Notes under the pieces: model-generated
What the model was told of the DNA's origin: nothing
The model's database searches: none
What the model saw: the letters and a program-made list of their open reading frames with translations, nothing else
Made by a program: the position numbers and the translations under genes
Source: Imbricaverruca yamaguchii
Lineage: Eukaryota > Arthropoda > Thecostraca > Neoverrucidae
DNA: 64,000 bases
NCBI GenBank assembly: GCA_034440575.1
Contig: JAOTOL010001560.1
Span: 248,001-312,000 of the forward strand
Direction: 5' to 3'
Shown here: positions 41,701-49,232 of the stretch, piece by piece
Numbering within the stretch: position 1 is the first letter of the stretch
Layout: every line of letters starts with the position of its first letter

Positions 41701-42678
41701 GGCAAATTTCAACATTCTACAATGCTGGTTCTGACATCTCACACCTAACGAAAAACAATTATTTTAACACTGGACTACAAACTACAGAGAAATAGTCGAG
41801 GGTAGTCATACATCTTTCTATGCTATGGCTTCCACCTTAACAGTAACATAAGGTTCGGTATCAAATTGCCCCAATGACAGCAGAATGACGCCCACCAGTG
41901 GAGTGCGGGACGACGCAACAGACATCAATCACAACCTCAAATAAAACACCATCATGTGGCACAAGCTGATGCTGCCACCACAAGTCAGTATCCAGACCCT
42001 GGTGGCGTCCGCGCTCTGATGAATGCCATTACCTTCGGTGAAACGAGCTGGTAGAAATTCAACGTGAAGGTGTATAGCTGACTTCCAGAATTGCCAAGAC
42101 CATGGGCTTTAAATTCTATCTGTTCTGGCAGGATATTGATGTCTGGTTTCTGAAATGAGAACACTGATAAGTACTTGCTAAACTATTCATGTCAGTTTTG
42201 GACATGTTCCCACATGGAAACTTAGCATACTATATTTTATGCTTAGAATACTATAAAGCCTCCAACATTTTGAACAAAATTGATTGTAAGAAAGCAACCC
42301 ATTTGACAGCATGAGACATCTTATGTAATGCTGGATGCACAATGATCCATAGCAATCTTGACTCAGAACTGGGCATTCCATTGACTCAATGCATTTTGGA
42401 TCCAAATTCAATATATTGAAAACAAAATGGAGCAAGTGTTTCCAGAGTTAGCTTTCAATGTCAAGAAAGCAGCCAGACTTCACCCATATGCTTTCATATA
42501 CTTCCATGCAATGTAATGCAAGGCCAGTCAATGCATATGGGAAGAAGATATTCAGCACCAAACAAGTAATGTCCTCCAAATGACAAATACTTACATCAAC
42601 TTCCCTCAAGTCAATCTTGAGATGTATTGTTGATTTGGTCTGGGACCAATAAACAAATGGACAAACAGAATCTGTCAT
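27690..42678 (-). CDS. HACD3: Very-long-chain (3R)-3-hydroxyacyl-CoA dehydratase 3-like, CS domain plus HACD domain, 10 coding exons
   Basis: Removes water from 3-hydroxyacyl-CoA in the ER fatty-acid elongation cycle. Exons in transcript order: 42678-42595, 42149-42033, 38403-38293, 35770-35638, 33769-33662, 33259-33132, 32365-32253, 30290-30168, 29041-28923, 27775-27690. They sum to 1122 nt (373 residues plus TAG); all junctions are GT-AG and in phase. Residues about 7-100 form a CS/p23-like domain (FVYWSQTK start, WPQ…LHWLRVDFDRW end). Residues 111-148 are an acidic-to-basic linker. About 150-346 is the multi-helix HACD (PTPLA) domain with LLGRN-like SGRNLILFAVLDAE and LTWLRYTLWIPLYPAGFITE. 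The catalytic pair known from yeast Phs1 (Tyr and Glu seven apart) is present as Tyr293 and Glu300. A basic tail (RHMHRQRNK) ends the protein. Vertebrate HACD3 is about 362 residues. CS and HACD parts lie in one continuous phase-consistent exon chain, so this is one gene rather than p23 beside HACD. Confidence 0.93.
28558..28737 (-). mobile_element. SINE family A copy 2 (degraded)
   Basis: Shares TAATGGCG…GTTTCGCTGGTG and GGGACCTTTGGTACCCA with the other copies, but the tRNA-like head has decayed. Flanked by CAAGACGCCT (28548) and CAAGACACCT (28738), a probable target duplication with one difference. Confidence 0.75.
28765..28825 (+). repeat. Short dispersed repeat (copy 2)
   Basis: ATGGGCGCTGTATGACCAAC and GCAGTCGATGCGCCCCTGAG. 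Weaker copies sit at about 32870-32920, 43010-43040 and 57340-57375. Confidence 0.75.
28923..29041 (-). CDS. HACD3: HACD3 coding exon 9 (residues 306-345)
   Basis: Encodes AMPYFEETGKFSVSLPNAYN then FAFHFPTFIQWYLLIAFLP, the 'IPxFxxTGxFSxxLP…YL' loop and last membrane helix. Acceptor TTTTGGCAG, donor GTAAGT, phase 1. Confidence 0.93.
30168..30290 (-). CDS. HACD3: HACD3 coding exon 8 (residues 265-305, catalytic segment)
   Basis: Encodes RYPYYTMRLVRR and LTWLRYTLWIPLYPAGFITE. Tyr293 (in LYP) and Glu300 (in ITE) are spaced seven apart as in the catalytic pair described for yeast Phs1. Acceptor CTCCGCTTCAG, donor CAG|GTGGGC, phase 2. Confidence 0.95.
30926..31100 (-). mobile_element. SINE family A copy 3 (intact, in HACD3 intron 7)
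   Basis: About 175 bp with tRNA-like boxes on the minus strand and an AATAAACAAACAAA-type tail. Perfect 13-bp target duplication TAGTAAAGTTTGT at 30913-30925 and 31101-31113. It lies in the same orientation as the host gene. Confidence 0.92.
31318..32275 (-). repeat. Minisatellite seeded on the HACD3 exon 7 splice donor (31 bp, about 30 copies)
   Basis: On the minus strand each unit is the last 24 nt of exon 7 (TGGAGTCTGGTGGAGAT…) plus seven intron bases, including GAGATTGTCAGGTCAGTG. It runs from the exon edge to about 31318. A few units have GTTAGTG or an altered GTCATG instead of GTCAGTG. All three minus frames are open across most of it. Confidence 0.95.
32253..32365 (-). CDS. HACD3: HACD3 coding exon 7 (residues 228-264)
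   Basis: Encodes VSGRNLILFAVLDAEPRMHN then KPAVFYLLVIWSLVEIV, matching 'GRN(F/L)ILF…(Q/H)NK(A/P)VVF…WS(A/L)xEI'. Acceptor GTCGTTAG. The donor GTCAG|GTCAGTG, phase 2, is followed by about 30 tandem copies of the last 24 nt of this exon plus donor. Confidence 0.94.
32415..32575 (+). mobile_element. SINE family B copy 2 (HACD3 intron 6, antisense to host)
   Basis: GCGGTCCAGGGGTGAGTTAC, CGTCTCACAATCGAAAGATC and GTGGGTTCGAGTC match copy 1, as does the TTGGCGACGCTACATGACTC body. No clear target duplication was seen. Confidence 0.82.
32672..32752 (+). repeat. 40-bp tandem duplication
   Basis: Two copies of CATACTATTTCCGCTTACCC through TGATCACCAGACCAGGCGG, in HACD3 intron 6. Confidence 0.85.
33132..33259 (-). 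CDS. HACD3: HACD3 coding exon 6 (residues 185-227)
   Basis: Encodes YDTAGTNIKMVQGLQVLEVL then HPLLGMTRGGVLEPLMQ, aligning with 'YDT…MxxCQxLAVLExxHxxxGxxxSxVLPxLxQ' of HACD proteins. Acceptor GTGTGCCGCAG, donor CAG|GTGCGC, phase 0. Confidence 0.93.
33662..33769 (-). CDS. HACD3: HACD3 coding exon 5 (residues 149-184, first HACD helix)
   Basis: Encodes ENFRESYLIMYNLWQLLGFV then VILGKLAFRYYLEGE; 'YL(I/F)MYN(L)(V/W)QLLGF' opens the HACD membrane domain. Acceptor ATGTTCCAG, donor GTAAGC, phase 1, giving Asp185 with the next exon. Confidence 0.92.
34040..35065 (+). repeat. About 59-bp minisatellite in HACD3 intron 4 (17-18 copies)
   Basis: Units contain CACGTCCTCATACCACGACC, TGATCGTTACATCACATCC and AACGCCACCCCTGCCACCAC. 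Some copies lack ACATCAC, giving shorter units (about 34660-34730 and 35010). Confidence 0.92.
35130..35655 (-). repeat. Minisatellite seeded on the HACD3 exon 4 splice donor (about 80-85 bp, 7 copies)
   Basis: Minus-strand units share CAGCGGCGGAGACGTGAGC, the exon 4 end and donor, preceded by a CCCCTCCCCTTC pyrimidine run and followed by a GGTCAG(C/A)AGGGGGCCGA segment. The copy nearest 35640 is the real exon edge. Confidence 0.9.
35638..35770 (-). CDS. HACD3: HACD3 coding exon 4 (residues 105-148, acidic linker)
   Basis: Encodes VDFDRW, an acidic run (SESDDDEEDSGG), a Met/Gln-rich stretch (STDYDQLLQQGGD) and a basic end (PFQRRR). The VDFDRW motif ends the CS domain. The linker resembles the p23 tail more than vertebrate HACD3 does. 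Acceptor CTGCCTCAG; donor GAGAC|GTGAGC, phase 1, joins exon 5 to give Leu149. The exon end plus donor is repeated in the 35130-35655 array. Confidence 0.85.
36005..36160 (-). mobile_element. SINE family C copy 1 (tRNA-Lys-like head)
   Basis: Minus strand begins GGTAGCTCAGTTGGTAGAGC and has GTGGGTTCAAATTTC as box B. Flanked by CCTCAGGTGGTGT (about 35993) and CCTCAGGTGGCGT (about 36161). The 3' part cannot pair with the 5' end, so this is not a functional tRNA. Confidence 0.85.
36705..38290 (-). repeat. 22-bp minisatellite starting just after the HACD3 exon 3 donor (about 70 copies)
   Basis: Minus-strand unit about ACGTGTGGACAGACTACAG plus ACT. Variants GTGATCAG and CACGTGGTC alternate in a higher-order pattern. 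The first unit-like sequence (TTGGACAGACTAC) overlaps the donor's +5/+6 bases. Confidence 0.9.
38293..38403 (-). CDS. HACD3: HACD3 coding exon 3 (residues 68-104, CS domain end)
   Basis: Encodes DVIYGVGDRCVQITLNKEED then GCWPQVQRDKIKLHWLR. The 'WP(R/Q)L…WL' motif is the C-terminal signature of CS/p23 folds. Acceptor CTGGCGGCAG. The donor CTGCGG|GTAAGT lies about 6 bp before the first unit of a 22-bp array that fills most of the following intron. Confidence 0.9.
38588..38696. repeat. Compound microsatellite (GCAC)n, (CA)n, (TA)n
   Basis: GCACGCACGCAC, then CACACACACA and about 50 bp of TA, within HACD3 intron 2. Confidence 0.95.
39165..39972 (+). repeat. 32-bp minisatellite in HACD3 intron 2 (about 25 copies)
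   Basis: Units of CTCGTCACAGACCACACC plus GGCGCCG(C/G)GTCG blocks, with some copies shortened. No exon sequence was found in the unit. Long open frames across it are repeat artefacts. Confidence 0.9.
41660..41772 (-). mobile_element. hAT-like MITE fragment (HACD3 intron 2)
   Basis: CATCTCACACCTAACGAAAA and ATTTTAACACTG match one end of the other two copies; the opposite end was not found. Confidence 0.7.
42033..42149 (-). CDS. HACD3: HACD3 coding exon 2 (residues 29-67, CS domain)
   Basis: Encodes KPDINILPEQIEFKAHGLGN and then SGSQLYTFTLNFYQLVSPK, matching the 'I(x)F(K)A(x)G…Y(x)F(x)L(x)F' strand pattern of the HACD3 CS domain. Acceptor CTCATTTCAG, donor GTAATG, phase 0 on both sides. Confidence 0.92.
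42595..42678 (-). CDS. HACD3: HACD3 coding exon 1 (residues 1-28, start of CS domain)
   Basis: Encodes MTDSVCPFVYWSQTKSTIHL then KIDLREVD; 'P(F/H)VYW(A/S)Q' is the CS-domain opening of HACD3 orthologues, which place their Met at nearly the same distance. Donor GTAAGT, phase 0. An in-frame TAG lies just upstream, supporting this start. The exon contains no CpG and sits in the CpG-depleted block. Confidence 0.9.
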
Positions 42679-43079
42679 GACTAGTATATTGATTCACTTC
42701 CTGTGATCAATATTGCTCTGGAAGGATAAAAGGCATCATCATCAAATCACTTCATTAAAGCGAACAAATCTACCTCAAACTGTTCTGACTCATCATGCTT
42801 TAGGCAAGAGAATATGTAATTACAAAGGCACAAGAAAGATACTTGACAGATGACATAGACACCTATTACAGCTAAAACATGATGGTCAACTAAGTGCTCC
42901 TAAGTCTGGAAATAATTCATAAAATAGTTGAAGCACTGGATAAACTAATGTCATACCATACATACATAGAATAGGTAGAATAGGTATGATATGTAGGTGG
43001 TGCCAGATTTGAGCTTCAGGGCATATCAACTGCAGTATGATATGTACGAAAGGATACTCAACATAGGTTTAGAAAATGG

Positions 43080-43795
43080 TGATTGTGTACTATCTCTTGG
43101 ACTTTATAAAATATGCTATGGAACAACTTGATTGGGAAAAACTAGGCTGATCCTAAAACGCATAGAGTTGTGGCTTTCAGGTAGACAGCAGATAGTGATG
43201 CTAAATGGTACAAATGGCAAAATGTTCTTAGCAGGGTCCTGGGGTCAGTACTGGTACTACTATTGTTCATTATATTTGGAAATAACATTGAAAGTGGCCT
43301 AAGCAGTAAGGTTTTGAAATATGCAGATAACTTGGAGGTCTTTAGGATAATAACAGGACACAATGAGCATGTATTGCTGCAAAGACCTGGACAAATTTGT
43401 GAAGTGGTCTGAAAGGTGACAAGTGAAATTTAAGTTGGTAAGTGCAAAATCATGCATACAGATACAAACATAGAAAAGATCAATGCAACTATGAGCCACA
43501 AGGGCCCTTTGTTGATACCATTCTGACCAGAACCAGTTGCCCACCAAATTGACGATCAGCAATTTAATGGAAATGATGCAATTAGATCAATTCAGAGAAT
43601 TAAAGCTAATCACAGCAGGATGAGGCTGACATTCTTTCTTCACCAGCAGGGTAGTAGAACACTGGAACCAGTTGCCAGAAACCATTGTCCATAGCAGCAC
43701 AATAAGCATCTTTAAAAACAGCATAGACAATCATCACAAGAATAGAGGGCTTGCTTTTTGGTATTCCAGGGAGGAGTGATCAATGGATTTGGTGG
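43080..43795 (+). pseudogene. Decayed LINE (non-LTR retrotransposon) reverse transcriptase relic
   Basis: With frameshifts, the plus strand reads LDFIKYAMEQL, WLSGRQQIVMLNGT, then GSVLVLLLFIIFGNNIESGL and SSKVLKYADNLEVF, KWSERWQVKFKLGKCKIMHT, and later RVVEHWNQLPETIV…STISIFKNSID. These match the order LDFSKAFD, WL, GVPQGSVLGPLLF, (F/Y)ADD, and the C-terminal W(N)xLP…FKNxLD of LINE reverse transcriptases. The catalytic YADD is YADN. Stops and shifts make it dead; CpGs are nearly absent. Confidence 0.85.
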
Positions 43796-43853
43796 ACAAC
43801 TGGTTCAGTGTCCAGAGTGCAACCAATAGAGGGCCCCTGTGGCTCATAGTTGC

Positions 43854-44027
43854 TATTCCTTGGGTTATTTTATGACACTTTCAATAGCTAGGTTATATAA
43901 GGTTGCCAACGTCTCACTCCAAATGGTAGCAGGTAGACTCAGTAAATGATGTTAATTGTGAGTTTTGAACCTGCAATTTTGCAATCAAGAGTCTCAAGCT
44001 CTACCAACTGAGCTATTGTGGACCCTT
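43854..44027 (-). mobile_element. SINE family C copy 2, inside the CpG-depleted block
   Basis: Shares CTCAGTTGGTAGAGCTTGAG, GACTCAGTAAATGATGTTAA and the GGGTTATTTTATGACACTTT tail (all read from either strand) with copy 1. Perfect 13-bp target duplication GGCTCATAGTTGC at 43841-43853 and 44028-44040. CpGs of copy 1 appear here as CA or TG. Confidence 0.9.
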
Positions 44028-44681
44028 GGCTCATAGTTGCACTCATCTTTTATGTCTTTATACCATTTCATCAGCCACCTCCTATTGGTATCAGCTGAGG
44101 CACCATAATCAATATTATGCTTACAGGTTGCAGGTGCCCCTGGGCATCATTCCATGAAAATTATTGGAATGGTCTGAATGTCCAAAGGTGCCTATATAAT
44201 ATCATGCATGCACATGGGATGGAGGTGCAATTTCTATTCACAGATATAGCTGACATGACCACTACCACTGAACATAATTTTTGGAGTCAAATAATTCAAA
44301 CAATGTTAGCTTTCCATTATTTTGGTCAAAATATGTTGTTCAAAAGCAAGACATGCACAAAGGAACACTGACATTGATATGTGGTCACTCATTATGTGCA
44401 CAACCTAATGGTATGATTTGATGTGCATGCCCAGCTTTCAGAGCTCACCAGTTGTTTTTAACTAGGTGTACTTGCAATTGGCAAAAATGTGATGTTTGTA
44501 AAGCTACCAGCTTAGTAACTGTCATAGAATACACCATTCCATGGATTAATGCTTCCGATAATTCGGATAATGCACATTGAACACTTCAGGATGAAATAAT
44601 CACAATTTTGAGTGTTATAAAAAATGTAATACAAAAATAGACTTCTTTCTTTGAAACAGTTCAGGCTAGCTTGGCTCAGGT

Positions 44682-44815
44682 TAGGTTAGGTTTTCTATTT
44701 GAAATTTGTTTGTTAATTTTTGTTGTTGAAAATTTTCCATTTCTAAAAAAAGAATCAAAGCTGTCTAGCATGGAAGGTTCTGGTAGGCTAGGTTAGGTTA
44801 GGTTAGGTTATGTTA
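44682..44815 (+). repeat. Short TTAGG tracts
   Basis: GGTTAGGTTAGG near 44687 and TAGGTTAGGTTAGGTTAGG near 44793. TTAGG is the telomere unit of most arthropods; these short interstitial copies could be telomere-repair scars or part of a dispersed repeat. Confidence 0.6.
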
Positions 44816-44820
44816 CACCT

Positions 44821-46976
44821 TGTTTATATTGCTGCGTTACATAAGTTAAGAAGGCACTGTTGATAACCATAAAGTGCAATACACCCTCAATAGTACCCTA
44901 TTTTATATTACCTGATATTACATCCACCGGCACCCAACAAGGGTGTTCTTTATAGCAACGCGGGGCTTGAACGAAAGTGTTGACTGGCTCAATGTAACAA
45001 GTGCGGCCAGTTTGCCGTATGCCATGAAAAAAGTCATTGAAGAAGTATAAATGGAATATTTTATGAAAGAAGGGTAAAGATGGTATGTTCTAGGTGTTAC
45101 ACATGGCTATGGTTCTAGGCAATTGCATTGGCGAGCCCAGTGATGGAGGGCATCGGGGGCATGTGCATGGATGCAGATCCCGGGTAGGCCAGGGAGGGGG
45201 GTCTGGGCCCCCCTGGTTTGGCTAATTTGTGATTTTGCTTATTCAGTCTGATGTGTCCGGAAAGTAAGAACTTGGATCTCTCTGCCTTGGTGAAACATCT
45301 CCAGCCGTAGGCATGCGCCTCTGGGACCGGAGAATGATTCCTCCTTCGAAATAATCATGCCTCTCTGATCCACAAATGGCTCGTGGATTGCAAATTATTT
45401 ACAAATGGCAAGTTTGGAAAGCCTAACTGCACCCTTCGTCGAATTCCCCTTAGATTCTTACACCCCGTCTCGGGGGTTGATAGGAACCCTTCTAATATCC
45501 AAACTAAGCGTCGCACGAAAACGAAAAAGGTTTTCGTGCGAACCCCCCTCCCCGGAAAAAAAATCAGCCTGAAACTGACGTCACTAGAGGGTCCAGAGTT
45601 TCACGACATACGTCATGTTTTGGCTCTGGGGAGTTCATTTTCGAGGATATTTGAAAAAGAAAACTTATTTGGAACCAGAACTGGACAGGGAAATCGACCA
45701 GGACCATACAGCTTTTCGGCCACCTAAAAATCTTCTTTCTTTTTTTAAATTTTCAAGTTTTCTTTAATTTTCCTTTTCTATGGAGTAGAACGGACCAAAA
45801 ACGTTGTTCGAAGTCTACTTGCACTTATAAAACAAATGTTTACTTTAGCCAGAATCTACGAGTTTAACTCTAAGAAGCAAATATGCAACGCTAATAAGTA
45901 ATCAAAAACGGAAAAAATGAAAAATTCCTCCCGTACGTTTTGTTCCTTTCATAAAGATAAGCAAACGCTGTTCATTAAAATATCCCTATCCGTTAAAGCG
46001 TGACGACTGGTTTAACTTTTTTGGAGATGACCTCACTTGACCTCGATTAACTCGTTGACCCTAAATAACCTGACTTCAAAAATTGATACAATATTCCAAA
46101 TTGATGTGGGAAAAGGTACGCCAATATTTCGGCGTTCTTTCACTATCCGCGAAAAAAGCCTGAGGTGGGTGGTTGAAGAACACCCCCCCCGGACGGCGCT
46201 GGTTAAGCGGAAATCTGGGGCGGGTTCGCCATGCGGGCATTTCGGCAATACCAGTTGGGCCAGTGCTCTAGCCCGTTAGTGGGCAAGCGCCATGGGCTTC
46301 ACTTTGTAAAGTTGATTGAGGATCAAGCAATGCTTTTGATGGAATTTTTATCCGGAGCAGCACCATCGGCAAAAAAAAACTCGTTGATCGGGGACCGGAT
46401 GCACTAGATGGCTCTGGAAAGATGCCTCCATGGGCTCAATGGTTGAGCTTCGGTCTGACAGGGTCCTGTCAAATCATTGAATGCCCACTTATCAATAGGC
46501 CCCAAATTATTTGGGGCATATTAAATATATTGGGTACAGTTTTCACCTAAGCGCATGCAAAGTGACACCCTTGGCATTCCCGTGCCCGGCGATGGTCCGG
46601 CAGGTCGACTGTACAGTAGGTCGACTGTCCGGCAGGTCGACTGTCCAGCAGGTCGACCTGCGCGAGACAAAAATGCTCGAACCGGTTAAAGACTCAGCCC
46701 GCTTCTGGCCGAAGGTACCCTTGCGGTCTCAGCAAGACTGAAGCGTCCACTACGAACACAATTTGCAACGAAAACACTCCCCTTTGAATAAAAAATATGT
46801 CCCTTAGGGAGGCCCGAGTGCAAGGTATCGACCTTACCACTATCAGTGGAGCGACTGCAGGGAAATGGCCACCTCCACGGACAAGCATACCTCAGCCGAT
46901 GAAAATTGCTGGATCAACCAGTGTGCCGGAACCCAGGGGTGGATCCAAGGGAGTGGGCTAAGATGTTCACAGGTAC
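44821..46976. other. No gene recognised
   Basis: Contains the probable far-upstream region of HACD3, a 114-codon open frame at 45383-45727 of unknown meaning, TGACCTC tracts near 46027 and the GTCGAC repeat. Confidence 0.45.
46601..46665 (+). repeat. 18-bp tandem repeat (3-4 copies)
   Basis: Units of CAGGTCGACTGTCCGG with small changes, each containing GTCGAC. Confidence 0.75.
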
Positions 46977-47270
46977 ATGGCATGCAGTGGTACGATGAAG
47001 ACCACCGATTCATTTTTCATGACCGGCCACTCTATTCTGCTTGACTTTATCTACGAGATTTGCGGTGCCCTCCACCAGCAGCTCGAGCCAACGTTGATGG
47101 AGTCCCCATCAGCAGCCGGGTGGCAGAAGGGTAGCAACTTCTTGGACATGTGGCATTTCCAGAGCTGTAGCGATGCGATTTACGACAAGCACGTGATGCT
47201 AGCGAAGCCCGACAGCAGGAACTCCCTGGACTGCAACTATAGATGCTACGTAGTACTTGTGGCATAATTG
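46977..47270 (+). pseudogene. PIF/Harbinger transposase fragment (DDE superfamily)
   Basis: An open frame of about 96 codons contains SILLDFIYEICGALHQQLEP, MWHFQSCSDAIYDKHVMLAK and DCNYRCYVVLVA. This follows the Harbinger pattern 'IxxEVCxAI…W…W(N/H)FPxCxGAIDGKHVML…YNYKxYxSVVLxA'. The first catalytic Asp (GAIDGKH) is replaced (DAIYDKH) and the rest of the domain is missing, so it is inactive. Confidence 0.75.
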
Positions 47271-48771
47271 TTTCTCGGGCGTGAGTAGTGAGGGAATAAG
47301 TTAAGTGTAAAGGTAAAAGTTGTCCTAACCTAGCCATGTCATTTGACTGAGTGGCATCATAGCCGTATTGCAGCGAGTCATTCCCTGAGCAATACGTGTG
47401 CACCGTACACCATGTTCACCACATCGTAAACATACTGTAAAACTTACAGGGACATGGCAACCCCATGGAGATTCGGTGCCCCTATGACTGGAATAGCCCC
47501 TCCAGGACGCTCGAGTGCACATCGCCCCTGAAGTTGCCAGCCGAGTGTTGACCTCTGGGTAGAAAAGGCGCCCGTTTGGATATCAAAGGAGTTTCTGTAA
47601 CACGTTTGAGTGCAGCGCCTCCTCCCTCTCCCAGCACCACATCCGCCAATATTTTTCGTCTACAAATTGGTGGCACCCCTCCGGAGAAATGCTGTCCCCC
47701 AAACGAATGCCAGTCGTGGGGCGTTTATCGTTGCTGCTGGGATCTTCTCGGATTTTGACCGCCGCTTTTCGGAAGCGGGCACCTGTGGAAGTGTCTCGAC
47801 ACCTGAGGAGCTGCCGTTCAACCGGGCTGCTTGCAGATGTCAGAATGAGTCTCTGCCGCCGGAATGACTTCCAGCTGATGACAGGAATGAGTCTCCGGTC
47901 GGTCAAGCGGGCCGGTTCACAGGTGCTGGGAGAGCCATGGGGTCGTGGCAAAGGAGCCCGAAGGGCCTCTTTGGCGCTAATGGAGAACCATGTGCCCTCT
48001 GTGACCCTCCACTGGCTGCAGCTTTGGTCATGTCCGTTCCTATCATGATTTAAACAATCAATTGCGCAATGATCTGAAACCAATTAGCTGTCCTAGTATA
48101 TTAGTCGTGGAGTTTACCAGTTTTGTGCAACCAACTCCATTGGCGTCATGCGAAAACCAGAAGACATTGGCAAGGGAATGACCTATTTTGGGGGGTAATG
48201 CTGCACACCAATGACTAAGACGACACCTCCGATTCAACTAACCCATGAGTTCTGTTGTAATCGGACCACTAACATCCAGTTCACGCGTGGCGATCCACCC
48301 ATGCATTTGACGTGTGGTCTCTTGGTAAAGTCAATAAAGCGTGCCAATATTATGTCCATTTTATGACTTGACGGTTTAGCATCTTAGCAGCTGAACAAAA
48401 CATCGCACAAAAATGTTAAAACAAATAATACAGTGTTCAAAACGATGAAAACGGACACGACAGCCCGTCGATAAGAAACAAACTGATATTTTGTGCCGTT
48501 TGATAGCAAGCAGTACGCTCGTTTTGGATGATATCCCGACAACGAGCGAGCGACCGTCCGTCGCTCAGGTGACTAACGCAGCTTTGCTTCGGTAAAGCAC
48601 AACACGCTGATACGGGTATGCCGACTTGTTATTTCTCTAAGGCCCTTGGCACAGACTAGCCTCAGAGTAGCGTTTGCCCAGGACCTGAGGCGCGCTGATC
48701 ACACTGTGCGCTCAGATCCGGTCCGGGGCCAACTCGGTCCTGGTCCACAGTGAACTGCCGGCCCACCGGCC
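47271..48771. other. No gene recognised downstream of the Harbinger relic
   Basis: A 166-codon minus-strand frame (48083-47583) and an overlapping 119-codon plus-strand frame match no family I know; they could be further Harbinger remains. Confidence 0.4.
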
Positions 48772-48868
48772 ACCAGCGCATATCCAGCGCATATCCAGCG
48801 CATATCCAGCGCATATCCAGCGCATATCCAGCGCATATCCAGCGCATATCCAGTGCATATCCAGCGCA
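48772..48868 (+). repeat. 11-bp minisatellite (about 8 copies)
   Basis: Tandem AGCGCATATCC units, flanked by GC-rich unique DNA. Confidence 0.9.
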
Positions 48869-48930
48869 GCTAGGTCCAGGACCGGTCCTGCCTGGTCAGA
48901 CCCGATATCGGCTCAGTGTGTTACTGACCA

Positions 48931-49232
48931 CCAGCCGGTGTCGCTGGTCACGTGGCCGGTGTCGCTGGTCACGTGGTCGGTGTCGCTGGTCACGTGGCCA
49001 GTGTCGCTGGTCACGTGGCCGGTGTCGCTGGTCACGTGGCCGGTGTCGCTGGTCACGTGGCCGGTGTCGCTGGTCACGTGGCCGGTGTCGCTGGTCACGG
49101 GGCCGGTGTCGCTGGTCACGTGGCCAGTGTCGCTGGTCACGTGGCCGGTGTCGCTGGTCACGTGGCCGGTGTCGCTGGTCACGTGGCCGGTGTCGCTGGT
49201 CACGTGGCCGGTGTCGCTGGTCACGTGGCCGG
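48931..49232 (+). repeat. 24-bp E-box minisatellite (about 12-13 copies)
   Basis: Units of CTGGTCACGTGGCCGGTGTC plus GCTG-type joins; nearly every copy contains the palindromic E-box CACGTG in the context GGTCACGTGGCC. One copy reads CACGGGG. Confidence 0.92.

Larger units (their letters stand above)
42181..44540. other. CpG-depleted block at the 5' end of HACD3
   Basis: About five CG dinucleotides in 2.36 kb. The block spans HACD3 exon 1, the end of intron 1 and about 1.9 kb upstream, including a dead LINE and a SINE copy. CpG density recovers on either side (after about 42060 and beyond 44900). If methylation follows transcription, the HACD3 start site may lie near 44.8-45 kb. Confidence 0.8.

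Noticed and set aside
35638..42678. Separate p23 co-chaperone gene upstream of a HACD gene
   Set aside because: The exon chain stays in phase from the CS domain into the HACD domain, and HACD3 is known to have this fusion.
45383..45727. 114-codon frame
   Set aside because: No family, no repeat structure and no splice context; length is compatible with chance.
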